From the NCBI GenBank assembly GCA_963457665.1, contig OY735233.1:24664928-24728927 (forward strand): a stretch of DNA of 64,000 nt, written 5' to 3'. Within the stretch, counting starts at the first letter, position 1; each line of letters opens with the position of its first letter. The position numbers were made by a program, and so were the translations under genes. The notes beneath the pieces were generated by a model. That model was not told the DNA's origin. It ran no database searches and was given only the letters and a program-made list of their open reading frames with translations. Below are positions 54,205 through 64,000 of this stretch, piece after piece. The DNA is from Thysanoteuthis rhombus (taxonomy: Eukaryota > Mollusca > Cephalopoda > Oegopsida > Thysanoteuthidae).

Positions 54205-54285
54205 CATATGACACCCACCTGAGGAAGGCCGTAGGGTACAACGACTGAAACGTTGTACTGAAAAGACGAACTGTCATAAGCACAA
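54205..54285 (+). repeat. Copy of a conserved SINE/LINE tail motif
   Basis: cctgaggaaggccgtagggt then acaacgactgaaacgttgta. The second part can fold (TACAACG against CGTTGTA). The same motif is at 11085-11130 (cctgatgaaggccgtagagt, gcaacagctgaaaggttgta). Confidence 0.5.
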
Positions 54286-54984
54286 CAGTCTGAAAGCGCT
54301 TATACATCCATTCATATGTTCAATAACAACTAAAATGGTTAGAGAGGGGAGTTTCTTCAAGATGAAACGTATAGAAAAAATGTACGAAGTCTTCCAACAG
54401 CAGTAGAACAACTAAAGAGACTTACTTTCGTAGCAACTGATATCAATATTCTCCAGAACTCACAATTTACAGGTGTTTTGGAGAAATTTGTTTCCCAAAA
54501 CTTATGCGAAACAAAAATAAGAATTTTAATTGCTGTTAGCCTTGTATAAAAAATAAATTTGATTTTTTTTCTACAGTTTTTGTTTTCCTTTCGAAAATAT
54601 GACTGGAGGCTCCGTAGTATCTGTAGCCCGGGGCCTGGGAATCTGAATCCGGCATTGAATATTTTTCTCTAAGAATATTATAGTTTGTGACTTTTTGGCA
54701 AATTTAATTACGTGGTGTTTTATTTCATTTTTAGTTTATCCATGAAAAAGAAGAAAATGTTTGCGTTGCATTTGAAAAATATCAAGAACATTTTGTCGCT
54801 CCGCATTTTTAATCGCCGCAACACACAACAGACCAGTTTAATCCCTGTGCCTGGGTTAAGGTTATTCATATGTTCTGACGTCTATCAATCTAGACTTTGC
54901 GCAGCCCTTACAGTTCATAGTAGAAACTTGATATTTTGCACACACACTCCTCTCAATGAGAAAGAGGAATATTGTTTATTTGTT

Positions 54985-55185
54985 TGTTTTTAATTCCCCT
55001 CCAGGTTTTTAGAGGGGATTCAATTTTCAAAATAAGTTTATACTATGTGGATCATTGGTTAGTGTTTGCTTGTTTTTTTTTTTGTTTTTTTTTTCTTTGT
55101 TTTTTTTTATTCAGACCGTTTTTAGTGATCAGAAAAGGTGAGAGAAGTAGCATTCATTGATTACCCCTTCAACAGATCACCCCCT
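54985..55185 (-). mobile_element. MITE family F fragment
   Basis: Contains ccaggtttttagaggggatt, ttagtgatcagaaaaggtga and attcattgattacccctt. These match the tgttgggcagtgatcac side of the family. The terminal repeat on this side is missing. Confidence 0.55.
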
Positions 55186-55224
55186 ACGCAGCATATATAG
55201 GTAGTGGTGATTCCATTTCCCCAC

Positions 55225-55290
55225 GCTGATGCATCTTTTTGGGGGCAGACACCCATGAGAATCGAACTCACTATAATTGTAATGCTTTGA
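55225..55290 (-). mobile_element. tRNA-like SINE head
   Basis: On the minus strand: cattacaattatagtgagtt leading into the B-box-like gagttcgattctcatggg. Confidence 0.4.
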
Positions 55291-56440
55291 AGAAGATATG
55301 TCACAAAGATGCAAGAGTACTGAAAAAACTTTTAGCGTAATATCTGAATGTCCGTCTGTCAGTCGCATCTTTATAAATAAGAATGTTTGTGATGAAAAAA
55401 GTAGAGGTAAAGAGGGAGATTCTGAGAATACAATCGCTACACCAAAACTGCAAAGAAGAGAGAGGGGGTGGAGAGGTAGGATAGGGGTACGCAAAAAGGT
55501 GGGGGCTGAAATATAAAGATATAGACAAAAGAAAAACAGCTGAACTCGGTCGTCGAGAAAGGAAGAAAGACGAGAAAGTTAAATGTATGGAATTGAACTT
55601 GCTCTTCGGGGTGTGCGGTGGAACATTTCGTCAAGTGCCGGGGGAGTCGTTTCAGGCAATTTCCATGAGTTTTCTGTAGATAATGAGCTTTAGATTTCCA
55701 CCCCTAGGTATAATGTTGACTAATTAACAGACATTTAACTAAATAATACCTGCTAAATCAATTTATAAAAGAGTTACTTTATAAAATAAATCATGGAAAT
55801 ATTTGAAAAGTGTGGTTTGGAACGTGACAAGCGACATTTGAAAAAGTAGACGAGTTTAATTAAATCAAAAATCAAATTCTGCGAATAAATTTTAAACTCC
55901 ATTTCAACCTTTTGATGTATATGCAATCTACAAGGTTTCGATAGGATTCAAAATTCAAATCAAGAATTTGATTTTTGATTTAAATAAACACGTGTATTAT
56001 TTAGAAGGAGCTAATCATGTTTTGAAATAACAATCAAATACAAATGAAAGAATTAACAACACTACCGCATTAACCTTTCAAATTACTGCGTAAACATACT
56101 GACACAGGATATAGCTTCAAGTGCACTGTAAGAAAATCCACGAGTATTTACAAGTAATAATTACAATGAGACAAAGTGGAGATATGATCATAGGATAAAG
56201 GCCACTGTCACTTACAGTTCACGGGAGTCTAATCTTCTAATTCTCTAGTTCTACAGGAATGGAAAAAATTCAGATAAGAATAATGGGATTAAGTGTTTCC
56301 CTCAAGAAAGTTTTGACGTTACGGAACAATTCTTCCTAGTTTACAACACTTCAGTATAAATCAAAAGGTCAGTGATATATACCGAGACAGGGTTGCCAGG
56401 CTGAGATACAAAGGGGAATAATCAAGACTGTATCTTTGCG
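55291..56440. other. No recognised feature
   Basis: AT-rich DNA with no supported gene or repeat. Confidence 0.35.
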
Positions 56441-56444
56441 ACGT

Positions 56445-56565
56445 GATCGACGCAGGCATTGGAATAGCGTCGAATGAGTCTGGAGGTAGGATTGAACCTT
56501 TACCTTCAAACTAGCTCGATCCCCCAATTCGATGACATTCTGGGTAGCCAACACAAGGGTGGATC
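56445..56565 (-). mobile_element. tRNA-like SINE head
   Basis: On the minus strand gatcgagctagtttgaaggt is followed by aaggttcaatcctacctcc, a good B box. The A box is weak. Confidence 0.4.
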
Positions 56566-56699
56566 CGTAAGTCCGCAGCCTGACACAGTTATTTGCTGAA
56601 TTTTGATCTGAAAATTTCTCTGTATAATGTTTGATCTATGATTTGTGGAAAATCGTTGTGTTATATGCATCGGAAAAAGTTTATACAGATATAATACTA

Positions 56700-56749
56700 A
56701 CACATACACACACACACACACATTGTGTTTATATGTGCTGATACACAGA

Positions 56750-56808
<59 letters not shown>

Positions 56809-56869
56809 GCATATTATGAAAACATTTAAATTTGAATTTATATCTACATATGTCTTTAAACACACACAC

Positions 56870-56930
<61 letters not shown>

Positions 56931-56960
56931 CAGATATATATATATAGAGAGAGAGAGAGT
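56700..56960. repeat. (CA)n/(TA)n compound microsatellites
   Basis: CA runs at 56702-56721 and 56861-56882, TA runs at 56753-56806 and 56885-56945, and a short GA run. Confidence 0.95.
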
Positions 56961-57146
56961 TTATATATATAGTGTCATATAAATAAAATGTAGACATATA
57001 CCTTGATTATTGCAGTTGACTCGTTCCAAGATTTTCTGTGCTGTTCAAAGACTCATTCAATGTAATATGTTTGTTTTTCCAGCATATAGTATTTACATTG
57101 ATTCGTACAACAATGCCTTGACCGCACTATACATATATACATGTAC

Positions 57147-57184
57147 ACACAAACAAACAGACACACAGACACACAGACACACAG

Positions 57185-57263
<79 letters not shown>

Positions 57264-57394
57264 TTTGATTTGATATTTAATGATCTGTAGAGGTCGGACC
57301 AGAGACAATACTAAATATTAAACATGAACTTATCCAGTAACAAATTTAAATGTGTTTCGTCTCAGATCAAGAGTTTAACATGAAATAGGTTTGT

Positions 57395-57460
<66 letters not shown>
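57147..57460. repeat. (CAGA)n(CA)n(TA)n and (TA)n microsatellites
   Basis: cagacaca units lead into a TA run (57190-57260). A second TA run lies at 57400-57459. Confidence 0.95.
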
Positions 57461-57461
<1 letters not shown>

Positions 57462-58643
57462 GTGTGTGCAAAAGGTTCCAAGTTCTCTTTTCTCGAAAAC
57501 CAGAGCCTGATTACACAATATATTCGACAACGTGGCTCCACCAGAAACAGTCACGCTAAACGTGTTGAAAGAGCACGTCTCGCATATGCAGTAACATGAC
57601 ATGATTGAATGAAAACACCGCAAGTTACCAATAACGTGACTATGAACACGTCGCTGATCACGTGAATGATCGAGCGCACGTCATGCTGATGTGCCCATGA
57701 CTATGGGTCGCATACACGAAGAGAAAAAAATCGGTGAGAATCCTAAAAACAATACGAGGGTGAGAGCGACATTCACGCTAGTGGAAAGAATCGGTGGGGC
57801 GTCCGTTTGTTTCTGTATTTCGATCAACAAATGCTCGAACTCTTTAAGGACCATTCCTTCCTCTTCCATTTTGAACTACTCCCGCTACCTCTTGTTTCAC
57901 GTATTGTCTCTACAGACAATGAAACGGCACAAGAGCGTCCCCTTCAGGGTGTATGTCTTGGCGAAGCGCGCAGAGATGCCCAGTTGTCAGAATACTCCTC
58001 TTGGCCTTACTGATGTTGTCCATAAAAAAGCAGTGAGCGTTACGCCGTCACCTTGGTTGTTGGAGTCCCTGGAAGGACGTAATATTGGGAATCAGCCCAT
58101 TCTAAGGGGGCTCCATTTCCTGGTTTGGAATCAGAATTGTCTTTTTTCCAAGACTTCCCAAAGCTAGAGAGACAAATCTGCCCTGCTTTTTTACACATAG
58201 ATGGAGCAGGGGTTGAAGCGATGGATTCATGCCTTTCCTATGGGCATTAGTTGTACCAATCGTACTTCTGTACAGACATATAGACATATGAAGATAAATA
58301 GAGTGGTATTTGAAATGACCAACCAAGCACATACCAGCACTTCAAAAGTAGGCTGGAATTTAACCCATGATTCTTCAAAGAGTTGAATCTTGATGCTACT
58401 TGCTACCATTGCAACGCTAGAAAAGGTCAGACGATTTGATATTAGAAATCTTATCTCGTATACGACTCAGACGGTATGAAACCAGCGACCTCAGCTATTA
58501 TTCGGCTGTCTCCTTCCATTTTACATCTGAGTAAAGCTGATCGCTATCAAATAAGTAAAGCGAATGTTGATGTATCATTTTTTTCACCCCACTGCTCAAC
58601 TAGAAAATCAGTAGTCATTTGCTGACCGTCAAAATACGATTAT
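57461..58643. other. Unassigned segment with dispersed repeat J copy 2
   Basis: Starts with ttaggtgtgtgcaaaaggtt right after a TA run, which is loosely like a mariner terminal repeat. 58025-58150 (minus) shares ctgattccaaaccaggaa with 52630. Frames of up to 158 codons occur but carry no recognised domain, and the same DNA is open on several frames, so I do not call a gene. Confidence 0.35.
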
Positions 58644-58724
<81 letters not shown>

Positions 58725-58735
58725 GTATATATTGT
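58644..58735. repeat. (TA)n microsatellite
   Basis: TA run of about 85 bp with TG interruptions near its end. Confidence 0.95.
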
Positions 58736-59026
58736 ACAAGGTGATTTTTTTTCTGTTTCCTGTCTGTCTGTAATGTTGCACTCTTTCACTTCATGCGATA
58801 ATTTTGCTTATAAAAATATCTCCTACCCACAATTTTAAACTATGGACTATTCCAATTAATCGAGCTCAATCATTTATAAAACCTTAGATGAAATTGATTT
58901 GATGTAAATATTCATTCTCGCTATTAACAGCTTTGGAGTAGTGAACAATTAAGTCCAAAGATAAGTAAGAGAATATGAAGAAATCGTTATAACTCATGAC
59001 ACTTTACCAAGTCGGTCACGCCCCCC

Positions 59027-59027
<1 letters not shown>

Positions 59028-59074
<47 letters not shown>

Positions 59075-59092
59075 AGTGTGTGTGTGTGTGCA
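59028..59092. repeat. (CA)n(TA)n(TG)n microsatellite
   Basis: CA, then TA, then TG, a palindromic simple-sequence block. The DNA between 58736 and 59027, and from 59093 to 59960, shows no recognised gene. Confidence 0.9.
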
Positions 59093-59964
59093 CTGTAAAG
59101 AATGAGACTGACTCGGGAGTAAAGTGATCAGAGGTAAGGTTTATTAATCCTTAGATGTTAATGGTCCAGACATGTTTCAGGTTTTTTTCCATCAGTAGTG
59201 TGTGCTGTGTGAGTGTGTGTTTTCAGGGTTTAAAGTTCCCATGTGAAACCAGAGTCCATTATCAGGAGCTATGCCTTGTGTGTAAATATTTCATAAAGGC
59301 TGCTGGAGGCATCCTGCTGTGTGAGTGAAAGTCCAGCTAGTGATGAAGTCTATGGTTAAGCAGCTGCAGTTGGTCTTGGAGAGGGCAAAGTGTGTCAGGG
59401 TAGGAGGGAAGTGATGTGGAGTTTTGGGGGTATGTTACGGATAGTGTAAATGGAGGGGTGATGAAGTTAAGGAGCTACGTAGGTATCAACCTTAAAAGTT
59501 ATCAAAAATATGTTGGCTATGATTTGGACAAGTGGTATAACTGGCTAAGGTGGATTTTTCCTATGGGTCTGAGTGACTTTGTGATATATAAACTCTGCTG
59601 GCAAAATTATTAGTATGGCATTGGTTTCTTCAGTTTATGAAGAATAAAATTTGAAATACTATTGCAGTTGAATCATCCATTTAGGTGGGGACTTTTATAG
59701 GCGTTAGATAGATGTGTGCGCAAGAATAACTTACTATGATTATTTATTTAAAAACTTACAACAGAATTCTAAAAAAAAAAAATGCCATATCCAAAATGAA
59801 GGGATTGATAAATGTATAAATAGGACAATTATAATCTTTCATATTTAAATGATAAATAATAGGTAATAGATATTGATATATCAAAATTTATTTATTTCTA
59901 GAAGAATCTACGTTGGTGATTTTAATCGTGCTATGATTAATCACGTCATATTCTGAAGTTGAAG

Positions 59965-60735
59965 AGAGAAAATTCTGTTGCAAATAAATGTGAATGTGGC
60001 AAAAGCAAGAAACTGTCTGTCAAAGCAGAACGTAACCCTCCAAGGACTTTTGAAAATAACTCAAATATTGCTCAAATAAGGATCTTAAGAATAATACGGA
60101 ACTCGCTGGAATGAAAGTTACAAGAAATATTATTACCAAAGCCCTGCATGAAGCAAGCCATATGAGCATGCTGACCTCGTAAGACCCCTTTTTCTAAAGG
60201 CTTGTCATTCGAAACTTCGTCGAGTATTTGCAAATGAACATATTGATGAGCGTATCTCGTTCTGGGAGAATGTGTTGTGTTCAGAGGAGACAAAACTTGA
60301 ACTTTGGGTGCATGACAGGGACTTTGCTTGGAGACGTCAAAGCGGGGCTTTCAATCCAAAGAACATTTGTCCCCACAATAAAAGGGTTGGGAGGATCATG
60401 CTTTGCGGGTGTTTCACTGCAAAAGGAACAGGAGGCTTGCCAAGAGTTAATGGTTTGATAAAAAAAAAATTATTGTGAAATATTGAATATCAACTTGAAA
60501 ATCTGCTACTGAAGCACGATTGGAGCTTTATGCTTGACAGCGATTCAAAACTTACTTCTAAATTTGTTCGGAAATATCTTCAGGATAAGAATATACAAAT
60601 CTTACCTCGGCTTTCAGAGTTCCGACCTGAACCTAATTGAAAACTTAAGGGACGAATTGAAAAGACGTAAAAGAACAAGGAAACCAAAAAATCTATAACA
60701 ACTTGTAGATTATGAACATAAAGCGTGACGTAAAC
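59965..60735 (+). pseudogene. Tc1-type transposase pseudogene
   Basis: Recognisable order of Tc1 family blocks: a helix-turn-helix remnant (KSKKLSVKAERNP, then ALHEASHM-like sequence); the catalytic core with ISFWENVLCSEETKLELW; then SGAFNPKN and RIMLCGCFTAKGTG; DWSFMLDSDSKLTSK; and IENLRDELKRRK. In Tc1 enzymes SDETK carries the first Asp; here it is Glu. The second Asp (in LDSDS) and the third acidic residue (E in IENL) remain. At least three frameshifts or stops break the frame, including one just before IENL. A retrozyme-like element begins at 60738 and removes the element's right end. Confidence 0.85.
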
Positions 60736-60737
60736 AT

Positions 60738-61063
60738 GGATAGTCTATAGCCACACTGAAGAGTTGTAATACAACGAAACAGCTGTCTGTGAATGACACA
60801 ATTATTTAATTATTATAATCAACGCTCCCATATTCAGGGTTGAACACTCTTTAAGTGAGGTAACTAGTTCATTATAAGCTGATGCAATGCAATGCTCTTC
60901 CAACTTCGGAATAGAGTACTCTTTTGGATGGGGAATATATGCGTGAGTGAATATATTGCTTGAATTCAACTTCACTGACCGTCCAGTTCTGTGTAGGGCA
61001 GAGGTACAATGCCAGCCTCTGGGTCTGAAGCAAAGGTTTAGATCCTACATCCTGGTACAACAA
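60738..61063 (+). mobile_element. Retrozyme-like element with one hammerhead and body
   Basis: Hammerhead g is followed by the complete body (atcaacgctcccatattcag to cagttctgtgtagggcagag). The sequence then ends shortly after the decayed B-box region (gatcctacatcctgg). The second hammerhead is missing, so only one predicted cleavage point remains. Confidence 0.8.
60743..60797 (+). ncRNA. Type I hammerhead ribozyme (copy g, core intact)
   Basis: CCACA, CTGAAGA, GTTGT-AAT-ACAAC, GAAA and CAGCTGTC are all intact. The 3' strand of stem I is TGTGA, which leaves four pairs plus a terminal mismatch. Distal stem I GTC/GAC is kept. Cleavage is predicted after 60787. Confidence 0.85.
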
Positions 61064-61406
61064 GGTTACCGAAAAAAGATTTGAAAAGTTTATTGCTGAA
61101 TAAGGATGTACAATTGACTTTTCAAATTTCTCGTGCCATTAACTTTGGACAACCAATTATCATTTTTGTTTACTATTATTCGAAATAAATATTCAACACT
61201 TTTGTTTAGATTTTCCATCCTCGTACATATAGGTACCTCTATTTTCAAGGGAAATATCTATTAGTCAATTACCTTTGTAACTATTTCCAATAAGTTTTAA
61301 AAATTAGACTGCGCCAATAATTTCAGTCAGCAGTATAGTCTTTTGACGATTCAGTCAGTTTTGATCGATCTTTGGAACTGTAATATACTATCAATATATA
61401 TACATA

Positions 61407-61409
<3 letters not shown>

Positions 61410-61457
<48 letters not shown>
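61410..61457. repeat. (TG)n microsatellite
   Basis: Pure TG run of about 46 bp abutting the MITE below. Confidence 0.95.
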
Positions 61458-61459
<2 letters not shown>

Positions 61460-61712
61460 AACCGAATCGGCAAAATTGCCGAATCGGTGAAATTACCCAA
61501 TCGGCGAAATTTCAACATTTTTACTTCAAATTGTCAAATATGTAGTTTTAATAGAAACAAAAGCTCACTTGATGAAAACAAGGAAATATAATAACTATTT
61601 ATTTTATTTTATTTTATTTTATTACAATCAAAACTTTGTAAAATCAAACTTTTCTTTAAAAGAATTGTAAATTTTGCCAATAAGACAATTTCGTCGATTC
61701 GACGTAACATAT
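61460..61712. mobile_element. Small MITE-like element with ~33-bp imperfect inverted ends
   Basis: The left end holds ccgaatcggcaaaattgccg and gaatcggtgaaatt. The reverse complement of the right end holds tcgaatcgacgaaattgtct and tattggcaaaatt, with roughly eight mismatches over 33 bp. The left end also contains three 17-18 bp tandem units. No coding sequence. Confidence 0.6.
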
Positions 61713-62215
61713 ACATATATATAACAGATTTTCGATGAAAAAAAATCATCTCATAGGAATTCAGATATATCCATGAAGTTTTTCACGGATAATAACCAGA
61801 TGTTGAATAACCATAAAACTTGATTTATTGCATTGGTGTCGTGGCCACTCACAGCCGGATAAAAAAAAATTAAAAGAAAAATCTAAAATTTTTCCTTTTA
61901 CATCTCGCTTGATGCCTTCTGTCCGTACAGAAATGGCTGGGGGAAAAAAGCTCATTCTAAAACGAAAAAAAAAGTTGCTAGTTAATATCGCAATTTCAAC
62001 TGTCCCAAAATAGCAACACTTAAGGCAGAGCTCAAATAAAGAAATAAAAAGAAAAGCTTTCTATAAACCAAGAACAAAAGCTAATAACTTAATATCAATA
62101 CAGTGAAACAAACCTGGCTGCTACCGGGTTAAACCCAATTCGAACTTCTATTCCGATTGACTTACCAAAACGCTTTATCTACCTCTAGTTAGGAGAGGTA
62201 TATGTACTCAACCGT
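61713..62215. other. No recognised feature
   Basis: AT-rich DNA. Nothing supported. Confidence 0.4.
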
Positions 62216-62217
62216 AA

Positions 62218-62280
62218 ACTTCCGTCCGTCCGTCCATTCGTCCGTCTGTCCATCAATCTGTCCGTTCACCATACGTCCAT
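62218..62280 (+). repeat. (GTCC)n microsatellite, imperfect
   Basis: ccgtccgtccgtcc followed by decaying gtcc/gtctgtcc units. Confidence 0.85.
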
Positions 62281-62519
62281 TTTATTTTCGATGGATTCCA
62301 ATTAAATTCTACGGAATGGTGGCCGATGTGCTACGGAAGAAGTGAATATATTTTCTTCTGGATCCGTACACAGTCACTCCCCACCCATATTGTAGCTATG
62401 TCCCTATCATATGGAGAGTAACAATGACGTTGGTAGAGGTATGAGCTTTTTGAGTGCTTTCTCGTTCACCAGAAGAATTTATGTAACAAACGGTGAAACA
62501 TTGTCGTTTTTACTTTCTT

Positions 62520-62523
<4 letters not shown>

Positions 62524-62552
<29 letters not shown>
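62524..62552. repeat. Short (TA)n microsatellite
   Basis: TA run of about 28 bp. 62553-63020 holds no recognised gene. Confidence 0.95.
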
Positions 62553-62554
<2 letters not shown>

Positions 62555-63019
62555 ATAAATTTCCGTGTAACTGTCAATTCTCGATGCTTCTACTCAGGGA
62601 CCTGTTTACCTCTCAAGTGCAAAATTTTCGCGCAAACTGAAAAAAATGAAAGAATAACGTGTTCTGTCAACGTAGTTTTTTCGGCCTCTGGATTATAAGC
62701 TCAATCAGGTTCAACAGAAACACGATGGAAACTTTCGCGATAAAAAAGAAGACACTGTGTAAAAATCCTACTTTTGGGGAAATACATTTATATAGAGTGA
62801 ACGCGAAAAGTATCCAGTACATTTGTAGAACTTCATTTCGACACCCCAATGCAGTTTCAAGATTTGGACCAAAAATTGGAAATACAATGATGAAAAAAAA
62901 TGTTGAAACAATGCTGAATGTTAAAAAAAAATCGGGAATCTTTTGGTCCAAATTTTGTTAATTTTGAAGCTGTGTAATGATGTCAAAATTAACTTTCTTA
63001 AGCTAGCAACGAATTATCA

Positions 63020-63150
63020 TTGTCGGCATCGGCAGCTGTAGTCCACTGCTAGAGAGAGACCTTTCCCATCTCTTTCCATAACGACCTCGATTGCACTGAT
63101 CTTTGCCATGTCTTACCAGTAAACTTTTTCTATTTTGTCGCTTAACCAAT
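63020..63150 (-). pseudogene. Diverged RTE-type LINE 3' end fragment
   Basis: Shares gtccactgctagagagagac, ctttcccatctctttcc and gatctttgccatgtcttacc wording with the relics at 640-720 and 1560-1600. This identifies it as the 3' end of the older RTE lineage, on the minus strand. Confidence 0.5.
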
Positions 63151-63809
63151 TGTAGTCCATACAAATATTACTGCAAAAATGGTAGTGGTGTCTCGAACAA
63201 AGCCCTCTTCAGATGATTTCTCTGAGGTCAAGTATAGTTTCGGGGCGAAAGCATCATTACCACTAACCTGAGAGCACCCCAGTTGTACCTCACGATACCA
63301 TCAGACTTTGTAAGTTCATTGTCACATTACGGGAGTACTACATCCATGCAAATGCAGCCGCTGACCGATCTTAGCCTTAGTTGATAATCGGAGTCTTGTC
63401 AGGTATGTCGAAGCCGAGATGATAACGAAACTTTGGACTTTGACGACAACAGAATGTGTATTAGTTGTTCTTCTAACACCTCTGTCCGACATGAACGAGA
63501 GATGATCAATTCATCGTTATATATGAAACTTATCAAACAACTAAAAACCAGTCAATCAGGGAAGTAGAGACGAAATCGCACAAACAATTGAATCACCTAA
63601 ATTAATAGGTTACTCAGCATGTCTTTTTCTGAGTCACAAATTGCATTTAATCCTTGTGGTAACATCAACCTGTTGTCTCCCGGTCAAGGAATCGGTAGAC
63701 ACATTGTTTCTACGAAGAAACATATCCTTTTTATGTGTATCAAGAACAATTTGAATACCATTAGTTCATAAGTTAATAACAAACACGAAATAACTAGTAA
63801 TTCATAAGT

Positions 63810-63910
63810 AAACAAAAATATATCCATATAAATGCAATACGAAATGGATGTATATGATCCGATAGAATGATTATAAATTGTGTTGTATCATTGAAACTCG
63901 GTGAGTAAAG
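63810..63910 (-). mobile_element. SINE family A tail fragment
   Basis: The reverse complement holds caatttataatcattctatc, ggatcatatacatccatttc, the tail block of SINE-A. The head is absent. The DNA from 63151 to 63809 has no other recognised feature. Confidence 0.55.
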
Positions 63911-64000
63911 AGACCATATATATTTCTTGTGGTGTCTCTTGCCGTTCAGTATTCAGAGCAAAATTTTGGAACGATCTATTCATATTAGTTTTATTCACAT

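Noticed and set aside
57691-58167. 158-codon frame as a gene
   Set aside because: The opposite strand and other frames are equally open, and its end overlaps dispersed repeat J.

Overview
This is a stretch of animal nuclear DNA with no recognisable host gene. It is AT-rich and crowded with long (TA)n, (CA)n, (GATA)n and (ATT)n microsatellites, four long polypyrimidine tracts and many interspersed repeats. The only long intact reading frame belongs to a non-LTR retrotransposon. The repeat mix is RTE-type LINE 3' ends, an R4/Dong-type LINE, several tRNA-derived SINE-like families, a Tc1 transposase relic and TIR-bearing non-autonomous DNA elements. This fits a lophotrochozoan invertebrate. A coleoid cephalopod such as an octopus is a reasonable guess, but it rests on repeat style only and no gene confirms it.

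Layout. 1-9 kb: RTE fragments, one hammerhead fragment, a SINE and MITE Y copy 1. 9.2-16.1 kb: a GATA-like minisatellite, tRNA-like SINEs, MITE Y2, MITEs F1-F2 and polypyrimidine blocks. 16.3-23.1 kb: direct-repeat structures, a cluster of three RTE tails, and a retrozyme-like unit with two hammerhead motifs inserted inside a MITE F copy. 23-36 kb: mostly unique-looking or simple sequence with SINE-A copies (including a head-to-head pair), F6, Y3 and RTE relics. 36-42 kb: a triplet tract, a second two-hammerhead unit, Y4, F7 and an RTE relic. 42.5-48.2 kb: an apparently intact R4/Dong-type LINE with a 1229-codon frame, lying between ATT/TTA microsatellites, with a truncated sister copy beside it. 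48-64 kb: Y5, a 5S-rRNA-derived sequence, tRNA-like fragments, a hAT-like fragment, a Tc1 relic interrupted by another hammerhead element, and a small MITE.

The main discovery candidate is a short repeat family carrying a type I hammerhead ribozyme motif. There are seven motif copies at five loci, and five keep every core nucleotide. Two loci have the motif at both ends of a 324-338 bp unit, the geometry of retrozymes, whose RNAs are self-cleaved and circularised. A possible Pol III B box lies just upstream of the second hammerhead. The elements probably depend on one another: the RTE and R4 elements encode or once encoded reverse transcriptases that could move the SINEs and hammerhead units in trans. 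That dependence is inference, not something seen in the sequence.
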